From the NCBI RefSeq assembly GCF_026262505.1, contig NC_067205.1, positions 19,589,645 through 19,653,644 of the forward strand: a stretch of 64,000 bases of DNA. Direction: 5' to 3'. Source of the DNA: Trichomonas vaginalis G3. Its lineage: Eukaryota; Parabasalia; Trichomonadida; Trichomonadidae. A program made the translations under genes and the position numbers. Shown in pieces: positions 26,980 to 36,877 of the stretch. The notes below the pieces were generated by a model that had not been told where the DNA came from, did not search any database, and saw nothing but the letters and a program-made list of their open reading frames with translations. Numbering within the stretch: the first letter of the stretch is position 1; each line of letters starts with the position of its first letter.

Positions 26980-27367
26980 CTATATCTTTGATAAAGGTTT
27001 AAACGTGAAACTTGAAAATGAAAATATAGTTGAATTCACTGAAACGGGCGCAGTTTATAAAGATGTTGAAGTAATAAATAAGAAGGCAAAAGGCAGGAGT
27101 AGAAATATGAACATCGATTATAAACCATTTACTATTTACGTAAATGATGGTTCTGGTGGTTCAAATATTAAATATGCCGAAAGTAATAGAGTTTATGCGT
27201 TAAAAGGTGAGACACCATCAATTAAAAACAGTTATTCTAATCTTTATCCTCAAAAACTAACTAATCCAGAAAGTGTGGACATGAATGACACCAAAAATAT
27301 AAACAGAAACGGTGATAGAGATGGATGGAATCTATTCACTACACCTCATCTAAAAATAAAGCTTTAA
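26975..27367 (+). pseudogene. Polinton conserved protein (147-type), truncated copy
   Basis: Homologous to the 39338-39739 protein of Polinton C: KGLNVKLENENIVEFTETG, KAKGRSRNMN, IYVNDGSGGSNIKYAES and NRNGDRDGWNLFT are shared. The element junction lies at its N-terminus, next to the BspA fragment. Its 3' end meets the ATPase gene tail to tail, as in C. Function unknown. Confidence 0.7.
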
Positions 27368-28250
27368 AATAATGTTGGTCTTTCCCAAGGTATATTTTTA
27401 ACATTAATTGTATTAGTCATTATATGAATTTCTAAATATGAACGTGGTGAAATGAGTGATTTATAAGCATCCCAGATTTCATCAAAAGGTAATGTTATTC
27501 CTGATTGCTTCCAAATTAATTCTATATCGTATTTTGAGAAACTTTGAAATATAACGAAATCAGTAATTAAACGTTTAATATTTAATGCTAAAAACCTCCA
27601 CGTTTGCATAAGTATTGCAACAGTCATGTGATAATGTCTGACTTTCGTTATTAAATTAGCTAATGGTGAATCTGGTTTTGAAACTAAACCTTTACCAGCG
27701 AAATCATCACAAACTAATAAAGTGTTTGATGGATATTTTTTGAACGGATATTTTGAAAGTTTTGAGAGAATGTAGTTTGTAAGTCTTTTCATATCATAGT
27801 TTCCATCCTGCTGTCTCAAATGATGTTTATCAATAATTCTTTCCATTTCTTCCGATGTCTTTTGCATTCCTGATTGTATAAATTCAACTATTGCATAATA
27901 TTTCTTCTTTCTTCTTATATATTGTTGAAGAAAAGAAATTAACTCATTATCCGGAACTTTAATTACTGATGCCTGGACTTTACTCATAAATGTCTTCGCT
28001 GTTGAATCCATTGAATCTGAAGTTGCTGATATAATGATTTGGTCATAATATGAATCTTGACCTAAACGTTCAGTAATTAAAATATGACGAATTAAATTAA
28101 AAGTCTTTCCGAACCCATTTTCCGCAATAGAAATACACACCGTTTGAACAGAACTGATAATCCTTACTGAAGGGAAGAATTAATGAACTATTGAGTTTAT
28201 CAGATTTTTCATTCATTTTTTCATCTACTTCTTCAAATAAATGTTTCATT
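27364..28250 (-). pseudogene. Genome-packaging ATPase, Polinton B, broken
   Basis: A32/FtsK-type ATPase closely related to the Polinton C copy (38454-39341). The Walker B region NTLLVCDDFAGKGLVSKPDS and the downstream AILMQTWRFLALNIKRL are well preserved. Broken, about one break. It starts head to head with the structural-type gene at 28266. Confidence 0.8.
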
Positions 28251-28265
28251 TTATTATAATTAAAA

Positions 28266-29156
28266 ATGCAAGTCAGAAATTTTGTTAATACCGTTCCCAG
28301 TCTTAATGATAAAAGTATTAAAATCTATTATGAGCACATATTTTCACAACCGTTTAAAATAATCAATGGTGAATACATTTATGAATACCCTAAACACTGG
28401 GTTGATTATAACACTGGCGAAAAAGCAATTGAAATAAGACAGATAAAAACCATTCCTGCAGGACGAACCATTGAATTATATAACTTTGGAATAATAAGAG
28501 ATAATCATCAATATGATTTACAGATTTATATAGATTTAGACACAGGAGATGATATGACAGCATTTAATAAAAAGATTAAATCGGTTCTTATTGAACAGTT
28601 AAAAGGTGCCGGATATCCTCAACCTAATGAAGTTGATATGTTTTATAGTTTTGAAACTAATTCAATAGAATTTCGTGTTAATTCAAATTCAAAAGCTGGT
28701 TTCATATTTGATTTAAAAGATGGTGCTGTCGGTGATGAGATTGAAAATATATACACGAATAAAAATTTTCAAGAGATTACAGGAATTAATAATGATGAAT
28801 GCTTTTATCGATTTGCTCAGTTCGGAGCAGAACAGATAACATTAAATGACCTCCTGGAGTACTTACCAAAATCAATTTCCATTAAAAATGATGATTATTT
28901 ATTAACATCAATTTCATTTAATGGTGTTTGGTCCAGAGAAGCGGCAATCATTAAATCAAGTATAAGTGAATTCGCTGAAGATTCTATTTTATGTTTATCA
29001 AACTGTTTATATTCTCCGCCGAAGCATTATTCAATAACTAATTATGTTAATAAATTTAATATAAAATTAGTTGAACCATCGAGCCTAAAAGATATTGTCC
29101 TTCCTGATGACAGAAAAGATAGTATTATTATCGAACTCATATTAATCGCTTATTAA
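28266..29156 (+). CDS. Conserved Polinton structural-type protein (B)
   Basis: 296 residues. Aligns with the Polinton C protein at 37556-38437: SLNDKSIKIYYEHIFSQP, YEYPKHWVDYNTGEKAIEIR, GVWSREAAIIKSSISEFAED, ILCLSNCLYSPPKHYSIT and a hydrophobic end IIIELILIAY. More distantly related to the paralogue pair of Polinton A. Likely a virion protein; no domain recognised. The frame is intact even though its neighbour is broken. Confidence 0.7.
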   Translation: MQVRNFVNTVPSLNDKSIKIYYEHIFSQPFKIINGEYIYEYPKHWVDYNTGEKAIEIRQIKTIPAGRTIELYNFGIIRDNHQYDLQIYIDLDTGDDMTAFNKKIKSVLIEQLKGAGYPQPNEVDMFYSFETNSIEFRVNSNSKAGFIFDLKDGAVGDEIENIYTNKNFQEITGINNDECFYRFAQFGAEQITLNDLLEYLPKSISIKNDDYLLTSISFNGVWSREAAIIKSSISEFAEDSILCLSNCLYSPPKHYSITNYVNKFNIKLVEPSSLKDIVLPDDRKDSIIIELILIAY

Positions 29157-29173
29157 AATTTAATTATATATAA

Positions 29174-29476
29174 ATGAGTTCAACGACTGAAAGCGCATGG
29201 GCTAGTTTTGATGAAGATCCTAAACCGCGGAATTATAATAGAATTGTAATTCCTGTAGGTCTTTTATTAGCTGCTGGTGCTGTAGCGGGACCATATTTAT
29301 ATAGAAATTTATATAGAACACCGATTAATTCAACTGCCGGGGCTGATCTTATTCCAACAGGTCTGAAAAAATCTACACCGATTCAAACAAGCCCGACACA
29401 GGAAAGGAACCGCGAACCACTCACACGTATTAGGTCTTTTATTAATTATTTAAAGAATAGTGATTATAATTTGTAA
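29174..29476 (+). CDS. Single-pass membrane virion-type protein
   Basis: 100 residues with one transmembrane segment (IVIPVGLLLAAGAVAGPYLY) after a Ser-rich N-terminus, then a Thr/Pro-rich region. The 152-residue protein of Polinton C (56288-56746) has the same Ser-rich start, membrane segment and Thr/Pro tail. Starts 17 bp after the structural-type gene on the same strand. Possibly an inner membrane or fibre-base protein. Confidence 0.6.
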   Translation: MSSTTESAWASFDEDPKPRNYNRIVIPVGLLLAAGAVAGPYLYRNLYRTPINSTAGADLIPTGLKKSTPIQTSPTQERNREPLTRIRSFINYLKNSDYNL

Positions 29477-29479
29477 TAA

Positions 29480-29680
29480 ATGACGTCGTTAAATGTAAAA
29501 ATAATTTGTGATGATATTACTATCATTGATGATGTAAGCGAGTGTGCTAATATAATTGATAGAATTAATGAACTAATAAAGAGGTTCAGTGGTGAAAAAG
29601 TCAGAGTTTCATTAACGTTTAGCTCCGATGAAAAATTTTATGAGTTAATCATTTTGAGAAATGATTTTAATAAGCATTAA
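29480..29680 (+). CDS. Small conserved Polinton protein, 66 aa
   Basis: 66 residues, homologous to the 74-residue protein of Polinton C (37331-37555): KIICDDITIIDDVSECANII and VSLTFSSDEKFYELI are shared. The C copy carries an extra stretch of about nine residues encoded by a hairpin module at the point where this one reads RFSGEKVRV. Start lies 3 bp after the previous stop and the stop abuts the next ATG, so it is one compact operon-like block. Confidence 0.65.
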   Translation: MTSLNVKIICDDITIIDDVSECANIIDRINELIKRFSGEKVRVSLTFSSDEKFYELIILRNDFNKH

Positions 29681-30202
29681 ATGGTATTTTCAACACTATC
29701 AGCTTTGTATGGAGGTTATAAAGCTATTGACGGTTTAACTGGTGGAGCTGTATCAAAAGCTTTAAAAAATAATGCTGGAATGCTTGTGGGAGCTGCTGCC
29801 AGAAAATTAAAATCTGAAAAGTTAAAGAAATTAGGTAACTGGGTTGCTGACCAGTCGCAAAACCTTTTAGGTGAAGATAATGAAATATCTAAGCAGCTAA
29901 AAGATTTTAAAGGTCAGTTGAATGGCGAAGAGTTTAAATTAAATTCACTTAAAGAAAAGGAGAAACAGCCAGAATATCCACCAATTGAGGCACCGCCGAT
30001 TAATTCAGCACCTGCGCCATCACCATCACCAGCGCCAGTAACTGCAGTCGCACCATATGACCCTGGCGGTTATGGAAGACCTTTTGACCCTAAAACAGGA
30101 GGTTCTAATTGGTTCCATTACGGTCGAAGATATATTTTAGCTAAAATCGCAAAAGCAAAGAAACTGTTAAAAACTAAAAAGAAACCAAGAGTTTTAAAGT
30201 AA
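29681..30202 (+). CDS. Basic core-like Polinton protein
   Basis: 173 residues. N-terminal Gly/Ala-rich amphipathic part (GGYKAIDGLTGGAVSKALKN), a Pro/Ala linker and a basic C-terminus, with the conserved motif RPFDPKTGGSNWFHYGRRY. The Polinton C homologue (36866-37330) has RPFDPLTGGSNWYHYGRRR. The basic end and size fit a DNA-condensing core or minor capsid protein. Confidence 0.65.
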   Translation: MVFSTLSALYGGYKAIDGLTGGAVSKALKNNAGMLVGAAARKLKSEKLKKLGNWVADQSQNLLGEDNEISKQLKDFKGQLNGEEFKLNSLKEKEKQPEYPPIEAPPINSAPAPSPSPAPVTAVAPYDPGGYGRPFDPKTGGSNWFHYGRRYILAKIAKAKKLLKTKKKPRVLK

Positions 30203-30206
30203 TTAA

Positions 30207-30419
30207 ATGGTTAGAGATGTTCTCGAATACCCTGCACCACCTGAAACGCCTAACAATAATGATTTATATAATCGATTGAAAACTTTAGGTAAAGTGTATT
30301 TATGGTTTAATTATCCTTATCATATGGCGGCTTATAAACTTTATAAGCACTATAAAGAAAGTAATAGACCTTCAACCGACCTAGTTGATCCACAGGAATT
30401 AAGGAAAAGACGACGATAA
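30207..30419 (+). CDS. Unknown small Polinton protein, 70 aa
   Basis: 70 residues, 4 bp after the core-like gene. An aromatic middle (LWFNYPYHMAAYKLYKHYK) and a basic end ELRKRRR. No relative seen in A or C. Position in the compact block is the main support. Confidence 0.5.
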   Translation: MVRDVLEYPAPPETPNNNDLYNRLKTLGKVYLWFNYPYHMAAYKLYKHYKESNRPSTDLVDPQELRKRRR

Positions 30420-30468
30420 AAAATAAAGTTAATTTTAAAAATATTTTTTATTTTTTACTTTTAATAAA

Positions 30469-30708
30469 ATGAGTACTAAAATTACTGAAGCAACAAAACA
30501 AAAGTTTTTAGTTGAATACATTAAATCAGGAACTATTCCAGAAGGTTTTTATGTTCATCAAATGAAAGATGGTAGAGTTCAATTTAGAAAAATTAAGCAG
30601 CCATTAAATAAAAATGGTATTTTGAGAAAGATTAAATTATATGAAGATAATATAGCAGAACTGAAGAAGAAGTTAGAAGAATTCGAAAAATCAGATGAAG
30701 CCGCGTAG
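30469..30708 (+). CDS. Small conserved Polinton protein, 79 aa
   Basis: 79 residues. Homologous to the broken copy at 56795-57038 in Polinton C (KQKFLVEYIKSG, PEGFY, MKDGRVQFRKIK). C-terminal half is a coiled-coil-like helix (YEDNIAELKKKLEEFEKSDE). Preceded by an A/T tract promoter. The stop codon lies inside a double-hairpin module (30700-30727). Function unknown. Confidence 0.65.
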   Translation: MSTKITEATKQKFLVEYIKSGTIPEGFYVHQMKDGRVQFRKIKQPLNKNGILRKIKLYEDNIAELKKKLEEFEKSDEAA

Positions 30709-30727
30709 AGGCGAGACCCTTTGGGTC
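30700..30727. repeat. Double-hairpin module at a stop codon
   Basis: GCC...GGC followed by GACCC-TTT-GGGTC (30715-30727), overlapping the end of the 79-residue gene. Same two-stem design as the modules at 37420, 49344 and 54395. Confidence 0.6.
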
Positions 30728-30757
30728 ATGAAATAATAAATTTTATTTTTATATAAA

Positions 30758-30898
30758 ATGAATTTTACTAATAAATTATTAATTATTGTTTCATTACTTC
30801 TCATCTCCCGTGAAGCTCGTTTATGGTATGAATCTATAACGTATGTGGATGATGATAGTGATGACATTCCTGAATCATGCCAGCATATTTACTGTTGA
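30758..30898 (+). CDS. Signal-anchor microprotein, 46 aa
   Basis: 46 codons with a hydrophobic N-terminus (KLLIIVSLLLIS) and an acidic tail (YVDDDSDDIPESC). Layout matches the 43-residue gene of Polinton A. An A/T tract with AAAATG precedes it, as with other genes of the element. Real but functionally unassigned. Confidence 0.5.
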   Translation: MNFTNKLLIIVSLLLISREARLWYESITYVDDDSDDIPESCQHIYC

Positions 30899-31300
30899 AA
30901 ATTCACAAGGTTAGAAATGAGGTTAGATATCGGGTTAGATATACCCTAAAATTAATTTTATCATTTATGAAAAATTTAGTATATACAGAAATTAAAAAAT
31001 TTTTGAGTTAATTTATTTTAAAAAAATTATTTTTTTTACTCTGGGTGTTAAAATCTATGATAAAAAAATAAATAAAAAAATTTAACGTTAATTTTTTAAA
31101 GTTTATTTTTAAAAAATTATTTTTTTTATTTTGTGTAAATGTCAAAAATTTTAACGTTAATTTTTAAGTTTATTTTTTAAATTTTTTTAATTTTTTGTAA
31201 ATGTCAAATGTATTTTACGTGTCAAACGGTTTTTGTCAAATCCAATAATTTTGGTTCCGAGGGGCGTAGACCCTTGGTACCGAAATTATGGATACTAACT
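30899..31300. repeat. Eroded right inverted repeat of Polinton B
   Basis: Starts with GGTTAGAAATGAGGTTAGA and GGGTTAGAT, matching the inner edge of the Polinton C terminal repeat, and ends with ATACTAACT at 31300. Between lie two imperfect copies of a segment with TTTAACGTTAATTTTT (near 31080 and 31150) and a hairpin with outer arms near 31246-31290. The gene present in the C terminal repeat is not recognisable here. Confidence 0.65.
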
Positions 31301-31404
31301 ATAAATTTATTAGGGATTTAAAAAAAGTTCGCAAAATGGCGAATTGCGCCACTTCTAATTTTTTGGCGAATTCGCCATTTTTCAATTTACAAACCATATA
31401 AAAG

Positions 31405-31530
31405 GGTCTGTTATTTTTATTTTGTGGAATTCTCGTTTTTTATTAATAAAGGGTCTAACATTTTTATTGTGTGATAATCTTCATGATTTTAAGATAGGGT
31501 CTACTATTTTTATTTTGGGATTATCATTTT
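31405..31530. repeat. Three degenerate repeats with GGGTCTA
   Basis: Three copies at about 46-bp spacing, starting at about 31404, 31450 and 31496, of AGGGTCTNNTATTTTTATTTTG-like sequence, the middle one slightly diverged. Subterminal in the 4.6-kb transposon. Possible transposase-binding repeats. Confidence 0.6.
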
Positions 31531-31943
31531 CCTCTCAATTTTACTTTACAAAATGGCGAATTCGCAATTTGGCGAAGACGTTAAGGCCAATATTATGTTT
31601 CCATTTTTCTTATCAATTTGCAAAATATATTTGATGAATATATATATTATGACAATAAAGTTCATATTTGTTCACGATTAAAATTTTTTTTTGGTTTTGC
31701 ATTTCATTATGCTGATTGCAAAATTAGCTTTTCTTGAGGTTAGTTTGATTAAATCATATCAATTTATTCTCATACTAACTAATCAGAATAATTTTGAATT
31801 CAAAAATAAGAACTTTATGATTAAGTTCGTTATAAATTATTACTCATAACATAAACAGTTTTTATGTGCGCTTTAAGAAATGGCATGGTTTTAATTTGAA
31901 AAATTTGAATGAAATAAATTGTTGCCTTTTCCGCACACTAATT

Positions 31944-33535
31944 ATAGATCCAAGGTGATCTGATTTTTGCATCCCTGGGATGGACGATACACCCAAAGTG
32001 TCACCTTTTTGGGATAACATGAATTTTAAATATCATGAGAGTTCTGCAAACCATATGCACAATATCTATTCAGCCTGACTTCTTGTATATATGAGTTAGA
32101 CTTCTTAAATATTGTGCTTGGGGCGATATAAGCATTTCCGAGATTACCATCGTGCTCTATAGTATGCTACTTCTCCCTGGTTCTAGCTCAGTTCCAAGGA
32201 TATTGGCGTTCAAGGATTTGGCAAGGTCCTTCCGAAGTCTCTCATTCGATGAGAGATTTCGGAAGAATCTTGCCTTAAAGTACTCCAACTCTTGTTCTTT
32301 TGTTCCTAAATAGTGAGAAAAGTTATTTGACTACTTAAGGTAGAGATTATCCGAGGTCCCTCATTTGATGAGAGGCCTCGGATAATCTCTGCCTTAAAAT
32401 TGTACACTTGTAGTCCATGAGAGTGTAAGTATACATTGATAGGACAGCTTTCTTCTGAAGTCTTAGATTTGATGAGAACCTCAGAAGAAACTGTCCTATT
32501 TTATAGTAAAAGGAGTTTCAGGAGCTCCAAAGCTTTCTTTCGTAAGGATTAGGAGCTTTGGAGCTCCTGGTTCGTAGATGTGTTTCGCATCTTTCATCAG
32601 CAAAGGACATTTACCATCTGGGACTCTGTTGATGGAGACTCAGGAGCTCCAAAGCTCCCTTTAGTAAGGATTAGAAGCTTTGAAGCTCCTGGTTCGTAGA
32701 CGTTTTCGCATCTTTCATCAGAAGAGGCCCAAATGGTAAATAGCCTCTGCTGATGAGCTTCAGGAGCTCCAAGGCTCCCTCTCGTAACGATTAGGAGCTT
32801 TGTAGCTCCTGAAGGTAAGGTAGGATTGCTCTGATCTCTAATCAGTAGATGCCATGCCTCATTATGAACTCTACTGACAAGAGATCAAGAGCTCCAAGGA
32901 CTCCCTTTTTAGTTAGTGGCGTTCTCACCATTTAGTAGGATTGCTGATCCTACTAATGAAGTGATCACTTAGTATACGTTTTGAATAAATTGAATTTTTT
33001 TTAGAATTTAGTATTTTTTATAGACATCACATGTATATTATAAATACATAAATATATTCTTTAATTCAAAAAATTCAATTCGGTTTTGGGATGGGTATCC
33101 CAGCCCCAAGTATTCAATTTTATTCAATTTTTTAAGAATTTTGGGTTGGGATGCCCAGACCAAAACAAGCTTTATATTTTGATGTGTAGATACGTATGTG
33201 TGCATCATTGTTGTGTTATATATTATGTTTTTAATGAAAAAAAATCTGATTCAAAAAAAATTATCACTAATTAGTTGATAATATAAAGAAAAAATAGATA
33301 AATTGTATGTTTTGAGAGTATTTATCCACATTCACTCATATGAATTTCATTAAATAGTGTCTTTTTACTCCCAAATTTATTTTGAATTATTGAAATCAAA
33401 GAAAAAAATCAGAAAAATTTCTCGAAATTTTTATTTTCAAAAAAAATTTGGATTTTATATTGAAAACTGACACTGGGAGGACGATAGGGCTGGGATTGGA
33501 GATACCCCGCTCACTTGGGAAAAATACGGATCTAT
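31944..33535 (-). mobile_element. 1.6-kb non-autonomous DNA transposon, right (inverted) copy
   Basis: Near-identical to 21651-23245 in opposite orientation, with the same ATAGATCC/GGATCTAT ends and the same internal stem-loops. Its own flanking duplication is ACACTAAT (before 31944 and at 33536-33543), different from that of the left copy, so the two are separate insertions rather than the two ends of one large element. Confidence 0.88.
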
Positions 33536-33614
33536 ACACTAATACTTAATAATATTAATATTATTTGGAATCTCTTCCTTTATGATATTGTGAAGGAATT
33601 TATCTAAAATTAGA

Positions 33615-35460
33615 TAACATACCCCTTTTTTTGGTGAAAAAAATGTTTTGGTGAAAAAATGGTTATTTCCCATCAAAAAGTGAACTAAGCTGGGTGACTT
33701 GGTGATACTCTCCCTATTATTTACTCACCTTTTTGACACTCATATGAGAACTGAAGCTTATTCGCTTTGCAAACAAGATTAGACATGAGTTTTATATGGA
33801 TAAATTCATTAGCTAACCTTGCTTGTATTAGCTAATACGTTTTCAGTCCATTTTTAATAAGATTATTTTGATAATTTCAACAAAGGTCAAGAACTACAAT
33901 TACTAACAACATGGTTCGCTACAAATTCCACAAAATATACGATCTGCACTATGTTTTAAAGGAACGTAATGTTCCGCAATAATGCACTGTCAAGGGTGTA
34001 TTTTACGAAATCGTGTCATAGAATCATGTTTGTTTGTTGATAAAGGCTAGGTTTTGAGACTTCGCTTAAAAATTAATTTTTCAAATTTCACATTCGAAAT
34101 AAAAATTTCAGTTTTACAAAGAAAGCTCAGAGTAAGTTTAAAATATCGATACTTTTTATACTACGATGATAGTTTTGCTAACTGTCATAATTTTAAAATA
34201 ATACACAAATAATTTCCGAATTGCTGCTAAATTAAACACATTACTTTAAGACAAATTATTCTTTTCTTATTTTTTATTATAATAATCTACTTATTTTCCT
34301 TTAGTATCCAAGTTTTAGTAAAATTTCATTCTAAATTTCAGCATGTATATGCAATAATCGCAATTAATAACAAGATGTGAAATACACTGTGTAAACCATT
34401 TTATAATTCATCTGATATTTTATTCTTTTCTCTGATAAAATTAATATAAAATTATTTACATATTTTTCATATTTAATGTATTTGTTGATAATATCATATA
34501 TTCTTATTTTATGTTGTAGATTTAATTTCTTTCTAAACATAACTTTATCGGTGGAAATTTTCAAAAATATAAAATTTTTTAATTTTTTTATAATTTTTTC
34601 CAAAAAAATCTAGGTTTTGTCTTTTTGATTTTATCCACTTCATTTTTTTCCTAGCAATTTAGACTTCGCGAATTTTTTTGGAAAAAGTCCATAGCTCGTT
34701 TAGGCAAAGAGGCATCATCACCAACCGCACATATTCATGCACAATCGATTTAAACACGAAAACAACACACTTACCTTAAAATTTCGAAATCATTAACACG
34801 ATTTTCATAATATTCAACTCAAATACGTATACGACCATCAAAATATACCAAAGATCTCAGAGTTAACAATAAAACTACCACTTAATAGACTATTACAGAT
34901 ACAAATTAGAAGTCACCACAACAAAAGAGCAAAAGAGAAAGAGAAGACGAGAAGAACATGAAAAAAGACAACAAACTAACTCTGATTCAGAAGAAAAAGT
35001 ACGAGACAAGCACAAATGAAACACTTAATTTACTGTTTCGTACAGGAAATTTGGCCCGAACACAATAGGGCCTATATAAAGACGAATCAATATATCTATT
35101 TATCTTGTTTGTATTCGAATAAACTAATTGTTTAGTCTTAAAAATCAAATCTTTTTCCTCTCATTAGATGTCAAATTTTTTGAGTAGTTTACACTTTTGG
35201 CGGGATTCCCTAATTATGTTTGATTTTGTGTTTATTCATCTCTATATCACATATTATGCATATAATTCTCATATCAAAGATTTTTGAAATTTTCAGATTT
35301 TTTTTCTAAACCAATGCATATCTTTTCTTATGATATTTAGAAAGCACATTAGGCATTAATTATATATATCCATTATCAGCCGGAATTAGGTTTCTCCATT
35401 CAAATGTCACGTTTCTGCCACCACCAAACCCTCAAAATTTCACCAAAAAGGGGTATGTTA
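33615..35460. mobile_element. 1.85-kb element with CCCCTTTTTGGTG inverted ends
   Basis: Left end TAACATACCCC plus a T-run and GGTGAAA; right end TTTCACCAAAAAGGGG plus TATGTTA. About 22 bp of terminal inverted repeat differing in T-run length. The interior is AT-rich with no convincing gene; one 79-codon minus-strand frame at 34364-34603 is low-complexity and not supported. A non-autonomous DNA transposon inside the larger 31301-35934 element. Confidence 0.55.
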
Positions 35461-35934
35461 ATATTTGCAAAAATTTAGGTTTTTCTCAATTACTCAGCAT
35501 TTCTAATAATAGAATTTACTTGTGTAAAAAGATAATTGAAAAGAAGAAGAAATTATTCAATATAATGAGATAAATAAAAGATATTATCGAGATTATCTAA
35601 AAAACACGAGAAGTCATTACAGTATTTGCATGGTACTGTATTAATATGTTTGAAGTTATATGATAAGTTTCCAAAAACAAGTGTTGACACCTTGAATCTG
35701 TCAATTATTCACTTAAATTCAAAATGGTTATCATGAGCATCATGACTATAAGAAATAAAGTTCTAACCATACTGTAACTATTTGACATATGCAAAAATTA
35801 TCAATGATTATAGCGAGAATCAGTATAAATTATGTCACTTTTTGAGTTCGCCGAATTCGAAAAAATTAGGCTGAGTTAGCGAATTTTCAGCAATTCGCCA
35901 TTTGGCGAAACCGTTTTTAAATCCCTAAATTTAT

Positions 35935-36295
35935 CCATATCATTTGAGGAGAATTGCATGAATAAGAAAATTGGCGGGGTTTAGCGATCTTAAATTCTCT
36001 TTTATAGCAATATTTGAATAGGATATAGCTCAGCTGGATAACATCCCGATCAAGTTCGATTATTTAGTTCCTTCCTAAGCGAAATTTTAAGGTACAAAGT
36101 TGTTAAATCAATACCCACACTTATGTTAATGTATAATATATGTTATTTCTGATATTATATGCTGATTCTAAAAAAACATTAATTTGATTTTCATAAAAAT
36201 TCGACAAAAAAAGTTCTTAATACTATATATATTAAAGTGTGCCTTCACTCCGAGGTGTTACCCCCTGCATTTTCTTTCGTTGAAAATTCGGTGAT
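35935..36295. other. Host flank left of Polinton C, no gene recognised
   Basis: AT-rich. It contains a tRNA-like A-box at 36026-36037 that is not followed by a properly spaced B-box. The last six bases, GGTGAT, are the Polinton C target-site duplication. Confidence 0.6.
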
Positions 36296-36877
36296 AGTTA
36301 GTATACAAGTCTTGGGTATGGTGGCACTGCGTTCCACCTTACCCAATACTTGTGAATTTGACACTTTACAAAGCCGCCAACAATTTCACCTCACTATCGT
36401 TCTCACTAACAACTTCACTAATGTTCTCATAAATTTTCCTCAATATCTTCATCATCAGTGTTAACCCTATTGTAGTCATACTTGAAGCCATAAACTTTCT
36501 CTAACTTCTTAACGTACAATTTACATAACTTACCTTCGTCATCGTATGGTTTAATGATATAACTATTTCTATCTTTATAAACAGTCAATGAAAAGTCAAC
36601 TGGTCTCGGATGTATTTGAAAGAACATGTTATGCTCAGGAAGGAAGAATAAATGTTTAAATGTATGTTTGTTATATGTTTTGATTTGTATGAGTTGCTTT
36701 TGTTCTGTCATTACATCCAAATAAAATAAAAATAATTTTAAAAAATAAAATAAAAAATAAATGATATCACCACCCTCACACGTATGAAAACATAGCACAA
36801 AAATAAATTTAGGTGAAGTGGTGAGATCTAACCCGATTTCTAACCTCATTTCTACCCTGTTGAATTCATTGCTTTAT
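36296..36877. repeat. Polinton C left terminal inverted repeat
   Basis: 582 bp, matching 57035-57628 inverted. It holds a complete 94-residue gene. The inner edge coincides with the stop codon of the next gene. Confidence 0.93.
36427..36711 (-). CDS. Terminal-repeat gene, 94 aa (left copy)
   Basis: 94 residues from the ATG at 36711, which follows an A/T tract; an upstream in-frame ATG is rejected because it lies in promoter-like sequence. Protein: MTEQKQLIQIKTYNKHTFKH, then HPRPVDFSLTVYKDRNSYII and an acidic end (NTDDEDIEENL). An identical copy lies in the right repeat (57213-57497), so the element carries two. Function unknown; its place inside the repeat may tie it to end recognition. Confidence 0.75.
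   Translation of the reverse strand: MTEQKQLIQIKTYNKHTFKHLFFLPEHNMFFQIHPRPVDFSLTVYKDRNSYIIKPYDDEGKLCKLYVKKLEKVYGFKYDYNRVNTDDEDIEENL

Larger units (their letters stand above)
26975..31300. mobile_element. Polinton B, truncated, right end preserved
   Basis: Gene order from the right end (small membrane gene, 79-, 70-, 173-, 66- and 100-residue genes, structural-type gene, ATPase, 147-type gene) parallels the left end of Polinton C and then stops abruptly at a BspA fragment. The right terminus ends ATACTAACT at 31300, matching the ATACTAACT end of C. No left terminus found. It is broken and more AT-rich than A or C, so older; about two breaks besides the lost portion. Confidence 0.75.
31301..35934. 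mobile_element. DNA transposon with imperfect inverted repeats, hosting later insertions
   Basis: The left end (ATAAATTTATTAGGGATTTA and about 50 bp more, including AATGGCGAATTGC) recurs inverted at 35880-35934 (GCAATTCGCCATTTGGCGAA, AAATCCCTAAATTTAT). The subterminal parts hold several GGCGAATTCGCC-like pairs. No coding region remains. The 1.6-kb transposon at 31944 and the 1.85-kb element at 33615 sit inside, so this is the older host of both. The left edge abuts the Polinton B terminus exactly. Confidence 0.6.

Noticed and set aside
21651-33535. One giant transposon with 1.6-kb terminal repeats
   Set aside because: Each 1.6-kb copy has its own terminal repeats and its own, different target duplication.
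34364-34603. 79-codon minus-strand gene
   Set aside because: Lys/Ile/Tyr low-complexity translation of AT-rich DNA with no conserved feature.
36019-36075. tRNA-like gene: TAGCTCAGCTGG A-box and a GTTCGA B-box-like sequence
   Set aside because: The B-box is far too close to the A-box for an anticodon arm, and no acceptor stem pairs.
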